The notes under the pieces: model-generated | The model's input: the letters and a program-made list of their open reading frames with translations, nothing else | What the model was told of the DNA's origin: nothing | The model's database searches: none | Program-made: the position numbers and the translations under genes | Shown: positions 1 to 8,229 of the stretch, in pieces | Numbering within the stretch: the stretch's first letter is position 1 | Layout of the letters: each line of letters begins with the position of its first letter | Assembly: GCA_944325505.1 (NCBI GenBank) | Contig: CALVAJ010000018.1 | Location: forward strand, 1 to 42,273 | Source of the DNA: an uncultured Bacteroidales bacterium | Lineage (GTDB): Bacteria; Bacteroidota; Bacteroidia; Bacteroidales; UBA932 | Length of the DNA: 42,273 nucleotides | Reading direction: 5' to 3'

Positions 1-26
1 CCGTGTTTGTCCCGTTTTTAAAAGAG

Positions 27-67
27 AAATCCTCTAAATCGCTGATTTCCAGTAATTTAGAGGATTT
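27..67 (-). terminator. Intrinsic terminator after tRNA-Ser
   Basis: A perfect 13-bp inverted repeat (27-39 with 55-67, AAATCCTCTAAAT and its complement) closes a 15-nt loop. On the minus strand it is followed by a pyrimidine stretch (CTCTTTT). It begins 4 nt beyond the 3' end of the tRNA, where a terminator would be expected. Confidence 0.75.
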
Positions 68-70
68 TTG

Positions 71-155
71 CGGAGAGGGAGGGATTCGAACCCCCGGAGC
101 CTTTCAGCTCAACAGTTTTCAAGACTGCCGTAATCGACCACTCTACCACCTCTCC
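71..155 (-). tRNA. tRNA-Ser(UGA)
   Basis: The minus strand folds as a class II tRNA. The acceptor stem is GGAGAGG with CCTCTCC, followed by discriminator G at 71. The anticodon stem is GCAGU/ACUGU around loop CUUGAAA, giving anticodon UGA (serine, UCN codons). A long variable arm (GAGC/GGCUC) and the TPsiC sequence GGTTCGAATCC are present. CCA is not encoded, as is common in Bacteroidetes, so it would be added after transcription. Confidence 0.96.
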
Positions 156-205
156 AATATTGTCAATCATTCCGGACATTTGTACTTGTTTCCCGAAACG
201 GATTG

Positions 206-236
206 CAAAGGTAGTGATTTTTTGTAAACAAGCAAA
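206..236 (-). promoter_or_regulatory. Bacteroidetes-type promoter for tRNA-Ser
   Basis: On the minus strand TTTG (233-236) is followed by exactly 19 nt and then TACCTTTG (206-213). This matches the Bacteroides -33/-7 consensus (TTTG, about 19-21 nt, TAnnTTTG). It lies about 50 nt upstream of the mature tRNA 5' end. It is the best full promoter match seen in the window. Confidence 0.75.
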
Positions 237-262
237 TTTTATTCAATGTATTTTGAAAAAAA

Positions 263-1675
263 TCACAACTCTTTTCTCAGCCGCGCCTTAGGGATTCCGA
301 GCTGGTCGCGGTATTTCGCTATTGTTCGGCGGGCGACCTTGTACCCTTTGCCGCTCATTACGGACACCAGCTGGTCATCGGTAAGAGGGTGGCGTTTGTC
401 CTCGTTGTCCACACACTCCTGGAGAGCCTTTTTGAGCTCTCTTGTGGATACCTCTTCTCCGTCCTGGTTTTCAAGCCCCTCGGAAAAGAAGTATTTAAGA
501 GAATAGATCCCGAAGTGGGTTTCGATATATTTGCTGTTCACTACTCTGGAAATCGTCGATATGTCGAAACCGGTCCTTTCCGCAATGTCTTTGAGTACCA
601 TAGGCTTCAGGTGGCTTTCATCCCCGTCGATGAAATAGTCGTGCTGGTAGTCTATGATAGCTTTCATGGTGCTTTCGAGGGTGTTGTGCCTCTGTTTGAT
701 GGCTTCCACGAACCACTTGGCCGAGTCGAGTTTCTTTTTGACAAAGGTGGCTGCTTCCTTCTTTTCCCTTTCCGAAGAGTTTGCCGCTTCCATCAGTATG
801 TCTGCATACTTCTTGTTGACACGGAGTTCCGGGATGGAGAATCTCGGCATTGTGAGCTTCAGTTCTCCGTTTTCGAGCGTAAGGACAAAGTCCGGGACAA
901 TCTGCTGTGCCTGGTCGTTGTATGAGTCGTCGATCTGGCCGCCAGGGGAAGGGTTCAGCTTCAGTATCTTGGACATCGCTGCCTTCATTTCCTCTTCGGA
1001 AATGCCCATGCGCGAGATTATCTTCTGGAAATGCTTGTTTGTGAATTCCGTAAAAAAGTCCTTGAGTATCCTGGTGGCATTGATGACCTCCGGAGTCTGT
1101 TTCATGGTGCGTATCTGCAGGAGGAGGCATTCCCTCAAGTCTCTTGCCCCGACACCTGCCGGGTCGAACTCCTGTATGACCTTAAGCATGTCGAGCACTT
1201 CCTGCTCGTCGGTCTCGATACCGGCCCTGAAGGCCAGGTCGTCCACCAGGCTTTCGATGCTGCGCCTCAGGTAGCCGTCGTCGTCAAGGCTGCCGATGAT
1301 GAATGCGGCCACGGCGTGCTGGTGCTCGGTCAGGTTCCTGAACCCAAGCTGGTCCATCAGGCTCTGGGTGAAGCTCTCCTTGACGGAGAATGTATTGTAC
1401 TGCGGGCGTTCGTCCTTGCCGTAGTTGTTTATCCTCAGCTTGTAGCTCGGGATGGAGTCGTCCTCCTTGTAGTCGGACAGGGACACTTCCCTCGGCCCGT
1501 CATTGTCGTCATCGCTGTCATTAGAGACATTCTCGTCAAGCACGGGGTTCTCTTCCAGCTCTTTCCGTATCCTCTGTTCCAGTTCCTGGGTAGGAAGCTC
1601 GATGAGTTTTATTGTCTGGATCTGGAGAGGGGAGAGCTTCTGAGTCTGTTTAAGTTCCAATCCTTGTTTCAGCAT
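263..1675 (-). CDS. rpoN: RNA polymerase sigma-54 factor
   Basis: Sigma-54 directs core RNA polymerase to -24/-12 promoters and needs AAA+ activators to open them. All family regions are visible in 470 residues, close to the usual length: a Gln/Leu-rich activator-interacting region I (about 1-48), an acidic linker rich in D and E (about 49-80), the core-binding domain, a helix-turn-helix (about 365-400, [16 protein letters not shown]), and a C-terminal RpoN box ARRTIAKYR at about 448-456. The start ATG at 1675 opens the typical [16 protein letters not shown]. It follows the SPOR gene by 33 nt, so it is probably the last gene of a three-gene transcript. No -24/-12 promoter was recognised nearby. 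Confidence 0.97.
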   Translation of the reverse strand: MLKQGLELKQTQKLSPLQIQTIKLIELPTQELEQRIRKELEENPVLDENVSNDSDDDNDGPREVSLSDYKEDDSIPSYKLRINNYGKDERPQYNTFSVKESFTQSLMDQLGFRNLTEHQHAVAAFIIGSLDDDGYLRRSIESLVDDLAFRAGIETDEQEVLDMLKVIQEFDPAGVGARDLRECLLLQIRTMKQTPEVINATRILKDFFTEFTNKHFQKIISRMGISEEEMKAAMSKILKLNPSPGGQIDDSYNDQAQQIVPDFVLTLENGELKLTMPRFSIPELRVNKKYADILMEAANSSEREKKEAATFVKKKLDSAKWFVEAIKQRHNTLESTMKAIIDYQHDYFIDGDESHLKPMVLKDIAERTGFDISTISRVVNSKYIETHFGIYSLKYFFSEGLENQDGEEVSTRELKKALQECVDNEDKRHPLTDDQLVSVMSGKGYKVARRTIAKYRDQLGIPKARLRKEL

Positions 1676-1708
1676 AGCATCAAAACATTAGATTATCATC
1701 AGAAGACA

Positions 1709-2338
1709 TCATAGTGAGGTGCGCTGCCCGTCCGGTGCCGGCCTCAATACTTTCACCGTGTCGGTGACTGTCGGCCTGGTCCTGTCCACTGCCGGGTAAT
1801 TTATGTTTTCCTTGACGACGAATGCCGTAGGGTATTCCTTCACGATGGACCTGAGCAGCTGCATTGCCTCCGACTTCGTCCTGAAGTCTCCTACCGTGAC
1901 CTTGAAATAGGGGTTGACGTAGCTCCTGTAGACCGGTATGTCGGGATGAGCGGCGGAGAAATCCTTTTCCATCTTCTCGGAATCGGTCCTTGCGCTCTGC
2001 CTGTTGTCAAAGAAGATTCGGATACGGTATCCGTCCAGGGCCCTTCCGGAGTTTGCGGCTATGTGGTTTTTAAGGGAATTGCGTATGAGCTGGGACTGGT
2101 GTACCTTCACATCGGCGGCGCATCCTGCGTCCTTTGCAGGCATGATGTCGAAGATGTCCTTGCCCACCAGGCTGCTGTCCACCCTCGGCGCCGGGACGGT
2201 GACCACAGAATCCGCAAGCGTATAGCCTTCCGGAATGACGAGAGTGTCGAGCTGCTGGGCGGCAGCGGCGGCCCCGCAAGCGAAATATAAGGCAACCAGT
2301 GACGCGGTATTGATGAGTATTTTCTTTATATATTCCAT
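1709..2338 (-). CDS. Exported SPOR-domain protein
   Basis: This 209-residue protein has an N-terminal signal peptide (hydrophobic stretch at about 10-26, ending in an Ala-rich AAAAAQQ cleavage-like site). It also has a C-terminal SPOR-like domain at about 100-180, seen in YRIRIFFDNRQSAR, then YFKVTVGDFRTKSEAMQLL, the usual strand-helix pattern. SPOR domains bind denuded peptidoglycan glycan strands, so a periplasmic cell-wall role is likely; this is inferred from the fold. The ATG at 2338 lies 10 nt after the stop of the upstream lipoprotein gene, and rpoN follows 33 nt later, so the three genes look co-transcribed. The exact partner or function is not evident. Confidence 0.8.
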   Translation of the reverse strand: MEYIKKILINTASLVALYFACGAAAAAQQLDTLVIPEGYTLADSVVTVPAPRVDSSLVGKDIFDIMPAKDAGCAADVKVHQSQLIRNSLKNHIAANSGRALDGYRIRIFFDNRQSARTDSEKMEKDFSAAHPDIPVYRSYVNPYFKVTVGDFRTKSEAMQLLRSIVKEYPTAFVVKENINYPAVDRTRPTVTDTVKVLRPAPDGQRTSL

Positions 2339-2348
2339 TTTCAGTTAA

Positions 2349-2834
2349 TTAGAGCGAGTTTATGATGTTTTTGACAGGAATGTCTTTAAGTTCGAACTTC
2401 TTCCAGGGGCTTTTCCCTACCCGGGCCCGGGCGTTCACGTCCATGGTGCAGTCGGATATGTCGAAGTCACGGGCCAAAGACATAAGTGCCAGGGGCGAGA
2501 GGTCAGGCGAGAGCTTCAGGGAGCAGCTGACTGTCGCCGTATCCAGTCCGCGTCCGCCGATCTCGAACGGTGCTATGGTGAATGTACCTAAATTTTTCCC
2601 GGACTTGTACAGGGTCCCGTCGATGCCGGATACGGAAATGTCTTTCGCGGGATTGTCCACCGAGACCGACGCAATGGCTTCGGCCGAATCAAGTCCTTTG
2701 ATAGACAATGATTTGATATTGAAAGACTCTATGCGGATATTCCTGATGTCTTTCAAACTTGTACAACCGGTGCAGCATATCATCATCCAGACTGCCGCCA
2801 GAACCGCAATTCTGCAGGTAATTCTCTTTCCCAT
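2349..2834 (-). CDS. LEA14-like lipoprotein
   Basis: The 161-residue product starts at the ATG at 2834, 4 nt after an AAGG. A longer reading frame runs on upstream, but it crosses the promoter region and lacks a signal sequence. A basic N-terminus and hydrophobic stretch end in a lipobox (CTGC, Cys24), predicting a lipid-anchored envelope protein. The mature part resembles LEA14/WHy-type beta-sandwich domains: VSVDNPAKDISVSGIDGTLY with a later GKNLGTFTIAP. That family match is by pattern only. It is the first gene of the likely operon with the SPOR gene and rpoN. Confidence 0.7.
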   Translation of the reverse strand: MGKRITCRIAVLAAVWMMICCTGCTSLKDIRNIRIESFNIKSLSIKGLDSAEAIASVSVDNPAKDISVSGIDGTLYKSGKNLGTFTIAPFEIGGRGLDTATVSCSLKLSPDLSPLALMSLARDFDISDCTMDVNARARVGKSPWKKFELKDIPVKNIINSL

Positions 2835-2841
2835 ATCCTTG

Positions 2842-2849
2842 CAAAGATA
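2842..2849 (-). promoter_or_regulatory. -7 element close to a start codon
   Basis: TATCTTTG on the minus strand matches the TAnnTTTG -7 consensus but ends only 7 nt before the ATG at 2834. If used, the transcript would be nearly leaderless. No clear TTTG -33 element is present. Confidence 0.45.
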
Positions 2850-2876
2850 GAAAAAATATAAGTCAGATAAAAATCT

Positions 2877-2884
2877 TATCTTTG
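2877..2884 (+). promoter_or_regulatory. Candidate -7 element for miaB
   Basis: TATCTTTG matches the Bacteroidetes -7 consensus and lies 37 nt upstream of the miaB start, a normal leader length. No convincing -33 TTTG is present. It is divergent from the minus-strand element at 2842-2849. Confidence 0.5.
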
Positions 2885-2921
2885 CCCTGTCAAACCAGGG
2901 ATTGTCATATAATATTATAAT

Positions 2922-4283
2922 ATGGAGAACAGCATAAGACCTATATCGGACCCGTCCAGGCCGAAAGTATATATAGAGACATACGGGTGCCAGATGAATG
3001 TGAATGACAGCGAAGTGATACTGTCTATCCTGCAGGATGCCGGCTACGCCCTGACTGAAAATATAGAGGAGGCGTCCCTCATCCTTGCCAACACCTGTTC
3101 GATCAGGGACAATGCGGAACAGCGCATCTGGGGCCGCATCGAGCAGTTCCGCCTGCAGAAGCGCAGGAGGGACGGGGTGGTGATAGGCATAGTCGGCTGC
3201 ATGGCCGAGAGGCTCAAGGAGAAGCTCCTTGACTCCCATGTGGTCGACCTGGTGGCCGGTCCTGATTCATACAGGTCCCTTCCGGAGCTCATTGGCAGGA
3301 TAACACCGGACTCGCCCCAGATCAATGTGCTTCTTTCGCACGAGGAGACATATGCGGACATTTCTCCTGTCAGGATGGACAAGAACGGTGTCAGCGCGTT
3401 CATTTCCATTATGCGCGGATGCAACAACGTATGTTCCTACTGCGTGGTCCCTTATACAAGGGGGGCGGAGCGCAGCCGCGATCCGGAGACCATCCTCCGT
3501 GAGGCGGAGCAGCTGTATGAGAACGGGTACAGGGAGGTCTGCCTGCTCGGGCAGAATGTCGATTCCTATTACTGGGAACATCCGGATTCCGCTGACAGGA
3601 ATGTGGATTTCGCAGGCCTGCTCGAGATGGTCGCCAAGGTCAGCCCGGACCTGAGGGTCAGGTTCTCGACATCGCACCCCAAGGACATCAGCGACGAGGT
3701 CATCTATACGATGGCGATGTATGACAACATCTGCAAGCATATCCACCTTCCTGTGCAGTCCGGCAGCAACACCATGCTGGAGAAGATGCGCCGCAAGTAC
3801 ACCCGCGAGTGGTATCTGGAGCGTGTCGCCAAGATACGGTCGGTGATTCCGGACTGCGGGCTCACTACTGATGTGATTGCCGGTTTCTGCGGAGAGACGG
3901 AGCAGGATCATGCGGATACGCTCTCGCTGATGGAGGAAGTCTGCTTTGACGGGGCTTTCATGTTCCAGTATTCGGAGAGGCCCGGTACGCTTGCCGCAAG
4001 GAAATACAAGGATGATGTCCCGGAAGATGTCAAGACTGCGAGACTGAACGAGATCATTGCGCTCCAGGGGAGGATGAGTCTCAAAAGCAATGAAAAGGAG
4101 ATAGGCAGGAGGCATGTTGTACTTGTCGAGGGCGTCTCCAAAAAGAACAGCGGTGAGCTTTTCGGAAGAGCCAGCAACAACAAGGTATGTGTCTTCCCGT
4201 CAGGAGGACATGAAATAGGAGAGTATGTTACGGTTGAAGTAATATCTTGTACATCAGCGACTTTGATTTCAAGGCTGGTGTGA
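2922..4283 (+). CDS. miaB: tRNA-2-methylthio-N6-dimethylallyladenosine synthase
   Basis: MiaB is a radical-SAM methylthiotransferase that converts i6A37 to ms2i6A37 in tRNAs reading codons that start with U. The 453-residue protein shows the complete layout: an N-terminal UPF0004 domain with cluster ligands C23 (YGCQMN), C59 (NTCSIR) and C93 (VGCMAE); the radical-SAM motif CNNVCSYC at C167/C171/C174; and a C-terminal TRAM domain (about 385-450). The RGCNNVCSYCVVPYTRG signature is specific for MiaB within the methylthiotransferases. It is divergent from the lipoprotein-SPOR-rpoN operon and is followed by its own terminator. The tRNA-Ser(UGA) in this window is a natural substrate class. Confidence 0.97.
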   Translation: MENSIRPISDPSRPKVYIETYGCQMNVNDSEVILSILQDAGYALTENIEEASLILANTCSIRDNAEQRIWGRIEQFRLQKRRRDGVVIGIVGCMAERLKEKLLDSHVVDLVAGPDSYRSLPELIGRITPDSPQINVLLSHEETYADISPVRMDKNGVSAFISIMRGCNNVCSYCVVPYTRGAERSRDPETILREAEQLYENGYREVCLLGQNVDSYYWEHPDSADRNVDFAGLLEMVAKVSPDLRVRFSTSHPKDISDEVIYTMAMYDNICKHIHLPVQSGSNTMLEKMRRKYTREWYLERVAKIRSVIPDCGLTTDVIAGFCGETEQDHADTLSLMEEVCFDGAFMFQYSERPGTLAARKYKDDVPEDVKTARLNEIIALQGRMSLKSNEKEIGRRHVVLVEGVSKKNSGELFGRASNNKVCVFPSGGHEIGEYVTVEVISCTSATLISRLV

Positions 4284-4310
4284 TTCGCCATAGAAGGCTG
4301 TCATAAGGGG

Positions 4311-4363
4311 TCCGGGATCGGCTGCACTTATTTCATCAAGCTGCACTGTTTCCCGGATTTTTT
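4311..4363 (+). terminator. Terminator after miaB
   Basis: TCCGGGA (4311-4317) pairs with TCCCGGA (4351-4357), followed by six T residues. The loop is long and contains a direct repeat of GCTGCACT (4321-4328 and 4340-4347). It lies between miaB and glpK. Confidence 0.55.
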
Positions 4364-4405
4364 ATTAATTTCAACCTCTGATTAACCACATTCATATATC
4401 TTATT

Positions 4406-5917
4406 ATGAAAGAGAACAGCTCAGAGAAGTATATCCTTGCCCTGGACCAGGGGACAAGCAGTTCCAGGGCAATCGTATTCGACCGTTCCGGCAGGATCAT
4501 TTCGGTTTCACAGAAAGAATTCACCCAGTATTTCCCGAAGCCCGGATGGGTGGAGCATAACCCGTCGGAAATCTGGTCTTCACAGGCGTCTGTCATAGCC
4601 GAGGCCATCACGTCTGTCGGGATAAACGGAAAGAATATCGCCGGAATCGGCATCACGAACCAGAGGGAGACTACCATTGTCTGGGATGCGGAGACCGGAC
4701 AGCCCGTGTATAACGCCATAGTCTGGCAGGACAGGCGGACATCGGGATATTGTGATTCTCTGAAGAACGATGGCCTCACCGGATATATCCGGCAGAGGAC
4801 AGGCCTTATAATCGATGCTTATTTCAGTGCCACGAAAATCAGGTGGATCCTTGAAAATGTGGAAGGGGCAAGGGCTAAGGCCGAGGCAGGGAAGCTCCGT
4901 TTCGGCACTGTGGATTCATGGCTCGTGTGGATGCTGACAAGAGGGGAGAAGCATGTTACCGATGTCAGCAACGCTTCGAGGACAATGCTCTTCAATATAC
5001 ATACCCTGCAGTGGGACCTTGACTTGCTGGAGCTGTTCGGCATTCCGGAGACGATGATGCCGGAGGTACGTTCCTCAAGCGAGGTATACGGATACACCAA
5101 GACTACGATTTTCGCCCATGAGGTGCCTATTTCGGGAATTGCCGGAGACCAGCAGGCCGCCCTTTTCGGGCAGATGTGCACAGAGCCCGGGTCTGTGAAG
5201 AACACATACGGGACAGGCTGTTTCCTTCTTATGAACAGCGGAAGCAGGCCCATACTTTCTTCCAATGACCTTCTTACCACGATCGCATGGAAGATAGGGG
5301 ATACCGTCAATTATGCCTTGGAGGGCAGCATTTTCGTGGGCGGTTCCGTGGTCCAGTGGCTTAGGGACGGACTCGGTGTGATCAGCTCATCTTCAGAAGT
5401 TGAGGCACTTGCCGCAAGTGTCCCTGACAGCGGTGGGGTATATTTTGTCCCTGCCCTTACGGGCCTCGGAGCCCCGTACTGGGACCAGTATGCGAAAGGA
5501 TGCATATACGGTATTACGCGGGGGACTAAGGCGGCACACATCGCACGTGCCGCGCTTGAAGGCATCGCGTTCCAGACCATGGACATAGTCAATGCGATGC
5601 AGAAGGACTCCGGAGTAGCCCTCAAGGAGCTGAAAGTCGATGGAGGGGCCTCGCGGAACAATCTCCTGATGCAGTTCCAGGCTGACATTCTCGGCGTGCC
5701 TGTCATAAGGCCGTCCGTTACAGAGACAACCGCGCTCGGTGCCGCCTACCTTTCCGGCCTTGCGGTAGGGTACTGGGATGACATGTCCAGCATCAAGACA
5801 CAGTGGAGTGCGGAGAGGACTTTCTCTCCTCAGGCTCCGGAAGATTTCGTAATTGCGGAGAAGGCAGGATGGGCAGATGCCGTTTCCCGTACATTGTCAG
5901 ACAGACAGGAGGATTGA
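4406..5917 (+). CDS. glpK: Glycerol kinase
   Basis: This FGGY-family kinase phosphorylates glycerol to sn-glycerol 3-phosphate. Its 503 residues match the usual size of about 500. The N-terminal phosphate-binding segment [15 protein letters not shown] is at about 11-25. The glycerol-site residues in [12 protein letters not shown], the TYGTGCF adenosine-side motif, and the C-terminal FGGY signature [20 protein letters not shown] are all intact. It is translationally close to glpF (2-nt gap), so uptake and phosphorylation are coupled. No glpD or regulator is adjacent. Confidence 0.97.
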   Translation: MKENSSEKYILALDQGTSSSRAIVFDRSGRIISVSQKEFTQYFPKPGWVEHNPSEIWSSQASVIAEAITSVGINGKNIAGIGITNQRETTIVWDAETGQPVYNAIVWQDRRTSGYCDSLKNDGLTGYIRQRTGLIIDAYFSATKIRWILENVEGARAKAEAGKLRFGTVDSWLVWMLTRGEKHVTDVSNASRTMLFNIHTLQWDLDLLELFGIPETMMPEVRSSSEVYGYTKTTIFAHEVPISGIAGDQQAALFGQMCTEPGSVKNTYGTGCFLLMNSGSRPILSSNDLLTTIAWKIGDTVNYALEGSIFVGGSVVQWLRDGLGVISSSSEVEALAASVPDSGGVYFVPALTGLGAPYWDQYAKGCIYGITRGTKAAHIARAALEGIAFQTMDIVNAMQKDSGVALKELKVDGGASRNNLLMQFQADILGVPVIRPSVTETTALGAAYLSGLAVGYWDDMSSIKTQWSAERTFSPQAPEDFVIAEKAGWADAVSRTLSDRQED

Positions 5918-5919
5918 GT

Positions 5920-6666
5920 ATGGAACTGTCATTATTCTCAAAATGCGTATTCGAGTTTCTCGGTACAATGGTCCTTATCCTTCTCGGAGACGGAGTGGTG
6001 GCATCGAATTCCCTCGCCAAGTCCAAAGGACAGAACGGCGGCTGGATTGTCATAACCATGGCATGGGGATTCGCGGTAATGTGCGGTGTCTTTATCGCAG
6101 GCCCTTATTCGGGGGCGCATCTCAATCCTGCCGTATCGGTGGGGATGGCCGCGGCCGGCATGTTCCCGTGGGCTTATGTGCCTGGGTATGTGGTTTCGCA
6201 GCTGCTCGGGGGATTCGTGGGGGCGGTCCTTGTCTATCTGTTCTATAAGGACCATTTCGACGCCACAGATGATGCGGACACTAAGCTCGGTGTGTTCTGT
6301 ACGATGCCTGCCATCCCGGGCAAATGGCGTAACCTTTTCTGCGAGTTTGTCGGCACCTGGCTACTGGTGTTTGTAATACTTGCCTTTTCTAACAAGGAGA
6401 ACACGCCGGAAGTCGGTATGGGCAGTCTGGGCGGCTTCCCTGTGACGATGCTCATCATGTCCATAGGCATGTCTCTCGGAGGAGCTACGGGCTATGCCAT
6501 CAATCCGGCCAGGGACCTTTCTCCACGTATTGCCCATGCCCTGCTCCCGATAAGGGGCAAGAGGGACAGCGGGTGGAAGTACAGCTGGATTCCGGTGCTG
6601 GGACCGCTTCTGGGCGGCCTTTTTGCCGCGGCCATGTATCTTTGTGTATATGATTGTGTGCTTTAA
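5920..6666 (+). CDS. glpF: Glycerol facilitator (aquaglyceroporin)
   Basis: The ATG at 5920 follows an AGGAGGA ribosome site and is 2 nt past the glpK stop; a longer frame inside glpK is rejected for that reason. The 248-residue MIP-family channel has six membrane segments and two half-helix motifs, HLNPA (N69) and AINPARD (N195). Asp199 directly after Arg198 in the second motif is typical of glycerol-conducting members rather than strict water channels. It would admit glycerol by facilitated diffusion, with GlpK trapping it as glycerol 3-phosphate. Confidence 0.94.
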   Translation: MELSLFSKCVFEFLGTMVLILLGDGVVASNSLAKSKGQNGGWIVITMAWGFAVMCGVFIAGPYSGAHLNPAVSVGMAAAGMFPWAYVPGYVVSQLLGGFVGAVLVYLFYKDHFDATDDADTKLGVFCTMPAIPGKWRNLFCEFVGTWLLVFVILAFSNKENTPEVGMGSLGGFPVTMLIMSIGMSLGGATGYAINPARDLSPRIAHALLPIRGKRDSGWKYSWIPVLGPLLGGLFAAAMYLCVYDCVL

Positions 6667-6678
6667 CTGATTCATGGA

Positions 6679-8121
6679 ATGGCACTTCAAATCTTCTCCA
6701 ATGTTTTTTCGATATTGTATATCCTGCTGATTGTAGGGACTATCCTGATTATCCTGACTGACAACCAGGATTCCGGACGCAAGATTTCATGGATACTTGT
6801 CATAGGCCTTCTGCCGATAGTGGGCCTCCTGTGCTATGTGGTCTTCGGTTTCAACTGGAGAAGGGCGGGCTTTTTCCAGAGACGGCACAAGAACTTCCTT
6901 AAAGAGTTCGATGAAATGGCCGACGGCCGGATAAAGGACCTTCTGTTCGGACATTCCGTCGAGGAGAAAATCAGGGAGGACTACAGGGAGGTCGCCCGTC
7001 TGCTTTCAGAGGTCGACAAGATCACTGTGAGCGATGACAATGACATCGAGATCATCACCTCCGGAAAGCGCAAGTTCGATGCCCTGACCGAGGACATCCG
7101 CAATGCCAGGGACCATATCCATATGGAGTATTTCTATTTCAAGAAGGACATGGGCAGCCGCAAGATACGCGCCCTCCTCATGCAGAAGGCTCGGGAAGGG
7201 GTGAAGGTCAGGTTCATACATGAGAATATCGCCAATATCGAGATCAGCTCCCGGTATTACAATGAGATGAAGAAGGCCGGTGTCGAAGTAGTCCCTTTCA
7301 CCAATACGAGGATTACCCATTTGACCATCGGTGCCCAGCTGAATTACCGTGACCACAGGAAAATAGTAGTGATTGACGGCAAGATAGGCTATACCGGGGG
7401 GATGAACATCAGCGATGACTATTTTGTACGCTGGCGTGATACGCACATGAGGATTACCGGGGAGGCGGTATCTAGCCTGCAATACAGCTTCATGAATTCT
7501 TTTATAACATCAGGTGGCAAGATCCGGGAAGACTATTCCAGGTATTTCCCTCAGCATGTTAAACTTAGTCCTGCAAAGCTGATCCAGATTGTCCCGGACG
7601 AGCCTGACAACCAATGGCCTGTAATCCAGATGGGGACCGTGTGGGCCGTACAGCATGCCAGGAATTATATCTATATCCAGACTCCGTACTTTGTGCCTCC
7701 CGAGCCATTGCTGCAGGCCCTTGAATCTACAGCCTTGAAGGGCGTGGATGTACGTATAATGATTCCGAAGAAAGCCGACCTGTGCTATATGGGGCCGGCC
7801 AACAGGTCGTACTATACTGAGTGTCTGGAAGCCGGGATAAAAATATACGAGAAGACAGGCAACTTCATACATTCTAAAACTCTCGTTGCGGATGACTATC
7901 TCTCGATTCTGGGGTCTGCCAATATGGACTACAGGAGCTTTGACCTGAACTATGAGATAAATACATACATTTACGACGAATCTGTCTCCAGGGAGAACAA
8001 GGCCATCTTCCTGTATGACCTTGAATCATGTGAGGAGGTGACGCTTGAGAAATGGCGGAAGATACCGTGGTACAGCAAGCTGCTTCAGTCTCTGATCCGG
8101 CTTTTCGCCCCGTTGCTGTAG
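6679..8121 (+). CDS. cls: Cardiolipin synthase (phospholipase D superfamily)
   Basis: The 480-residue protein has two N-terminal membrane helices (about 5-26 and 37-57) and two PLD-type HKD motifs: H226/K228/D233 (HRKIVVID) and H398/K400/D405 (HSKTLVAD), each followed by a GG or GSAN motif. This is the layout of bacterial ClsA-type enzymes, which transfer a phosphatidyl group between two phosphatidylglycerols to give cardiolipin and glycerol. It begins 12 nt after glpF, so it probably shares the transcript. The pairing is chemically sensible, because glycerol 3-phosphate feeds phosphatidylglycerol and the Cls reaction releases glycerol. Confidence 0.93.
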   Translation: MALQIFSNVFSILYILLIVGTILIILTDNQDSGRKISWILVIGLLPIVGLLCYVVFGFNWRRAGFFQRRHKNFLKEFDEMADGRIKDLLFGHSVEEKIREDYREVARLLSEVDKITVSDDNDIEIITSGKRKFDALTEDIRNARDHIHMEYFYFKKDMGSRKIRALLMQKAREGVKVRFIHENIANIEISSRYYNEMKKAGVEVVPFTNTRITHLTIGAQLNYRDHRKIVVIDGKIGYTGGMNISDDYFVRWRDTHMRITGEAVSSLQYSFMNSFITSGGKIREDYSRYFPQHVKLSPAKLIQIVPDEPDNQWPVIQMGTVWAVQHARNYIYIQTPYFVPPEPLLQALESTALKGVDVRIMIPKKADLCYMGPANRSYYTECLEAGIKIYEKTGNFIHSKTLVADDYLSILGSANMDYRSFDLNYEINTYIYDESVSRENKAIFLYDLESCEEVTLEKWRKIPWYSKLLQSLIRLFAPLL

Positions 8122-8166
8122 GTTTTTTTGGGGGGCATGAGGCAGCCCAAAGAAGAATGCAATGTC

Positions 8167-8208
8167 AAAAAAAAGAACTGACCATTTCCGGATCAGTTCT
8201 TTTTTTTA
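8167..8208. terminator. Bidirectional terminator between cls and the efflux operon
   Basis: AAAAAAAAGAACTGA (8167-8181) pairs with TCAGTTCTTTTTTTT (8193-8207). The A and T tracts on both sides let the hairpin act for the plus-strand cls transcript and for the convergent minus-strand efflux operon. Confidence 0.85.
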
Positions 8209-8229
8209 TTGAATTACAGGGAACAAGGA

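Noticed and set aside
2835-3239. N-terminal extension of the LEA14-like lipoprotein
   Set aside because: The extension overlaps miaB and the divergent promoter region and would bury the lipoprotein signal peptide mid-protein.
3267-4115. Long minus-strand open frame of 282 codons inside miaB
   Set aside because: It lies fully antisense to an intact miaB, has no family motif, and reflects the codon bias of the real gene.
5803-5919. Upstream in-frame start for glpF
   Set aside because: It lies inside glpK; the ATG at 5920 has an excellent ribosome site and the normal N-terminus.
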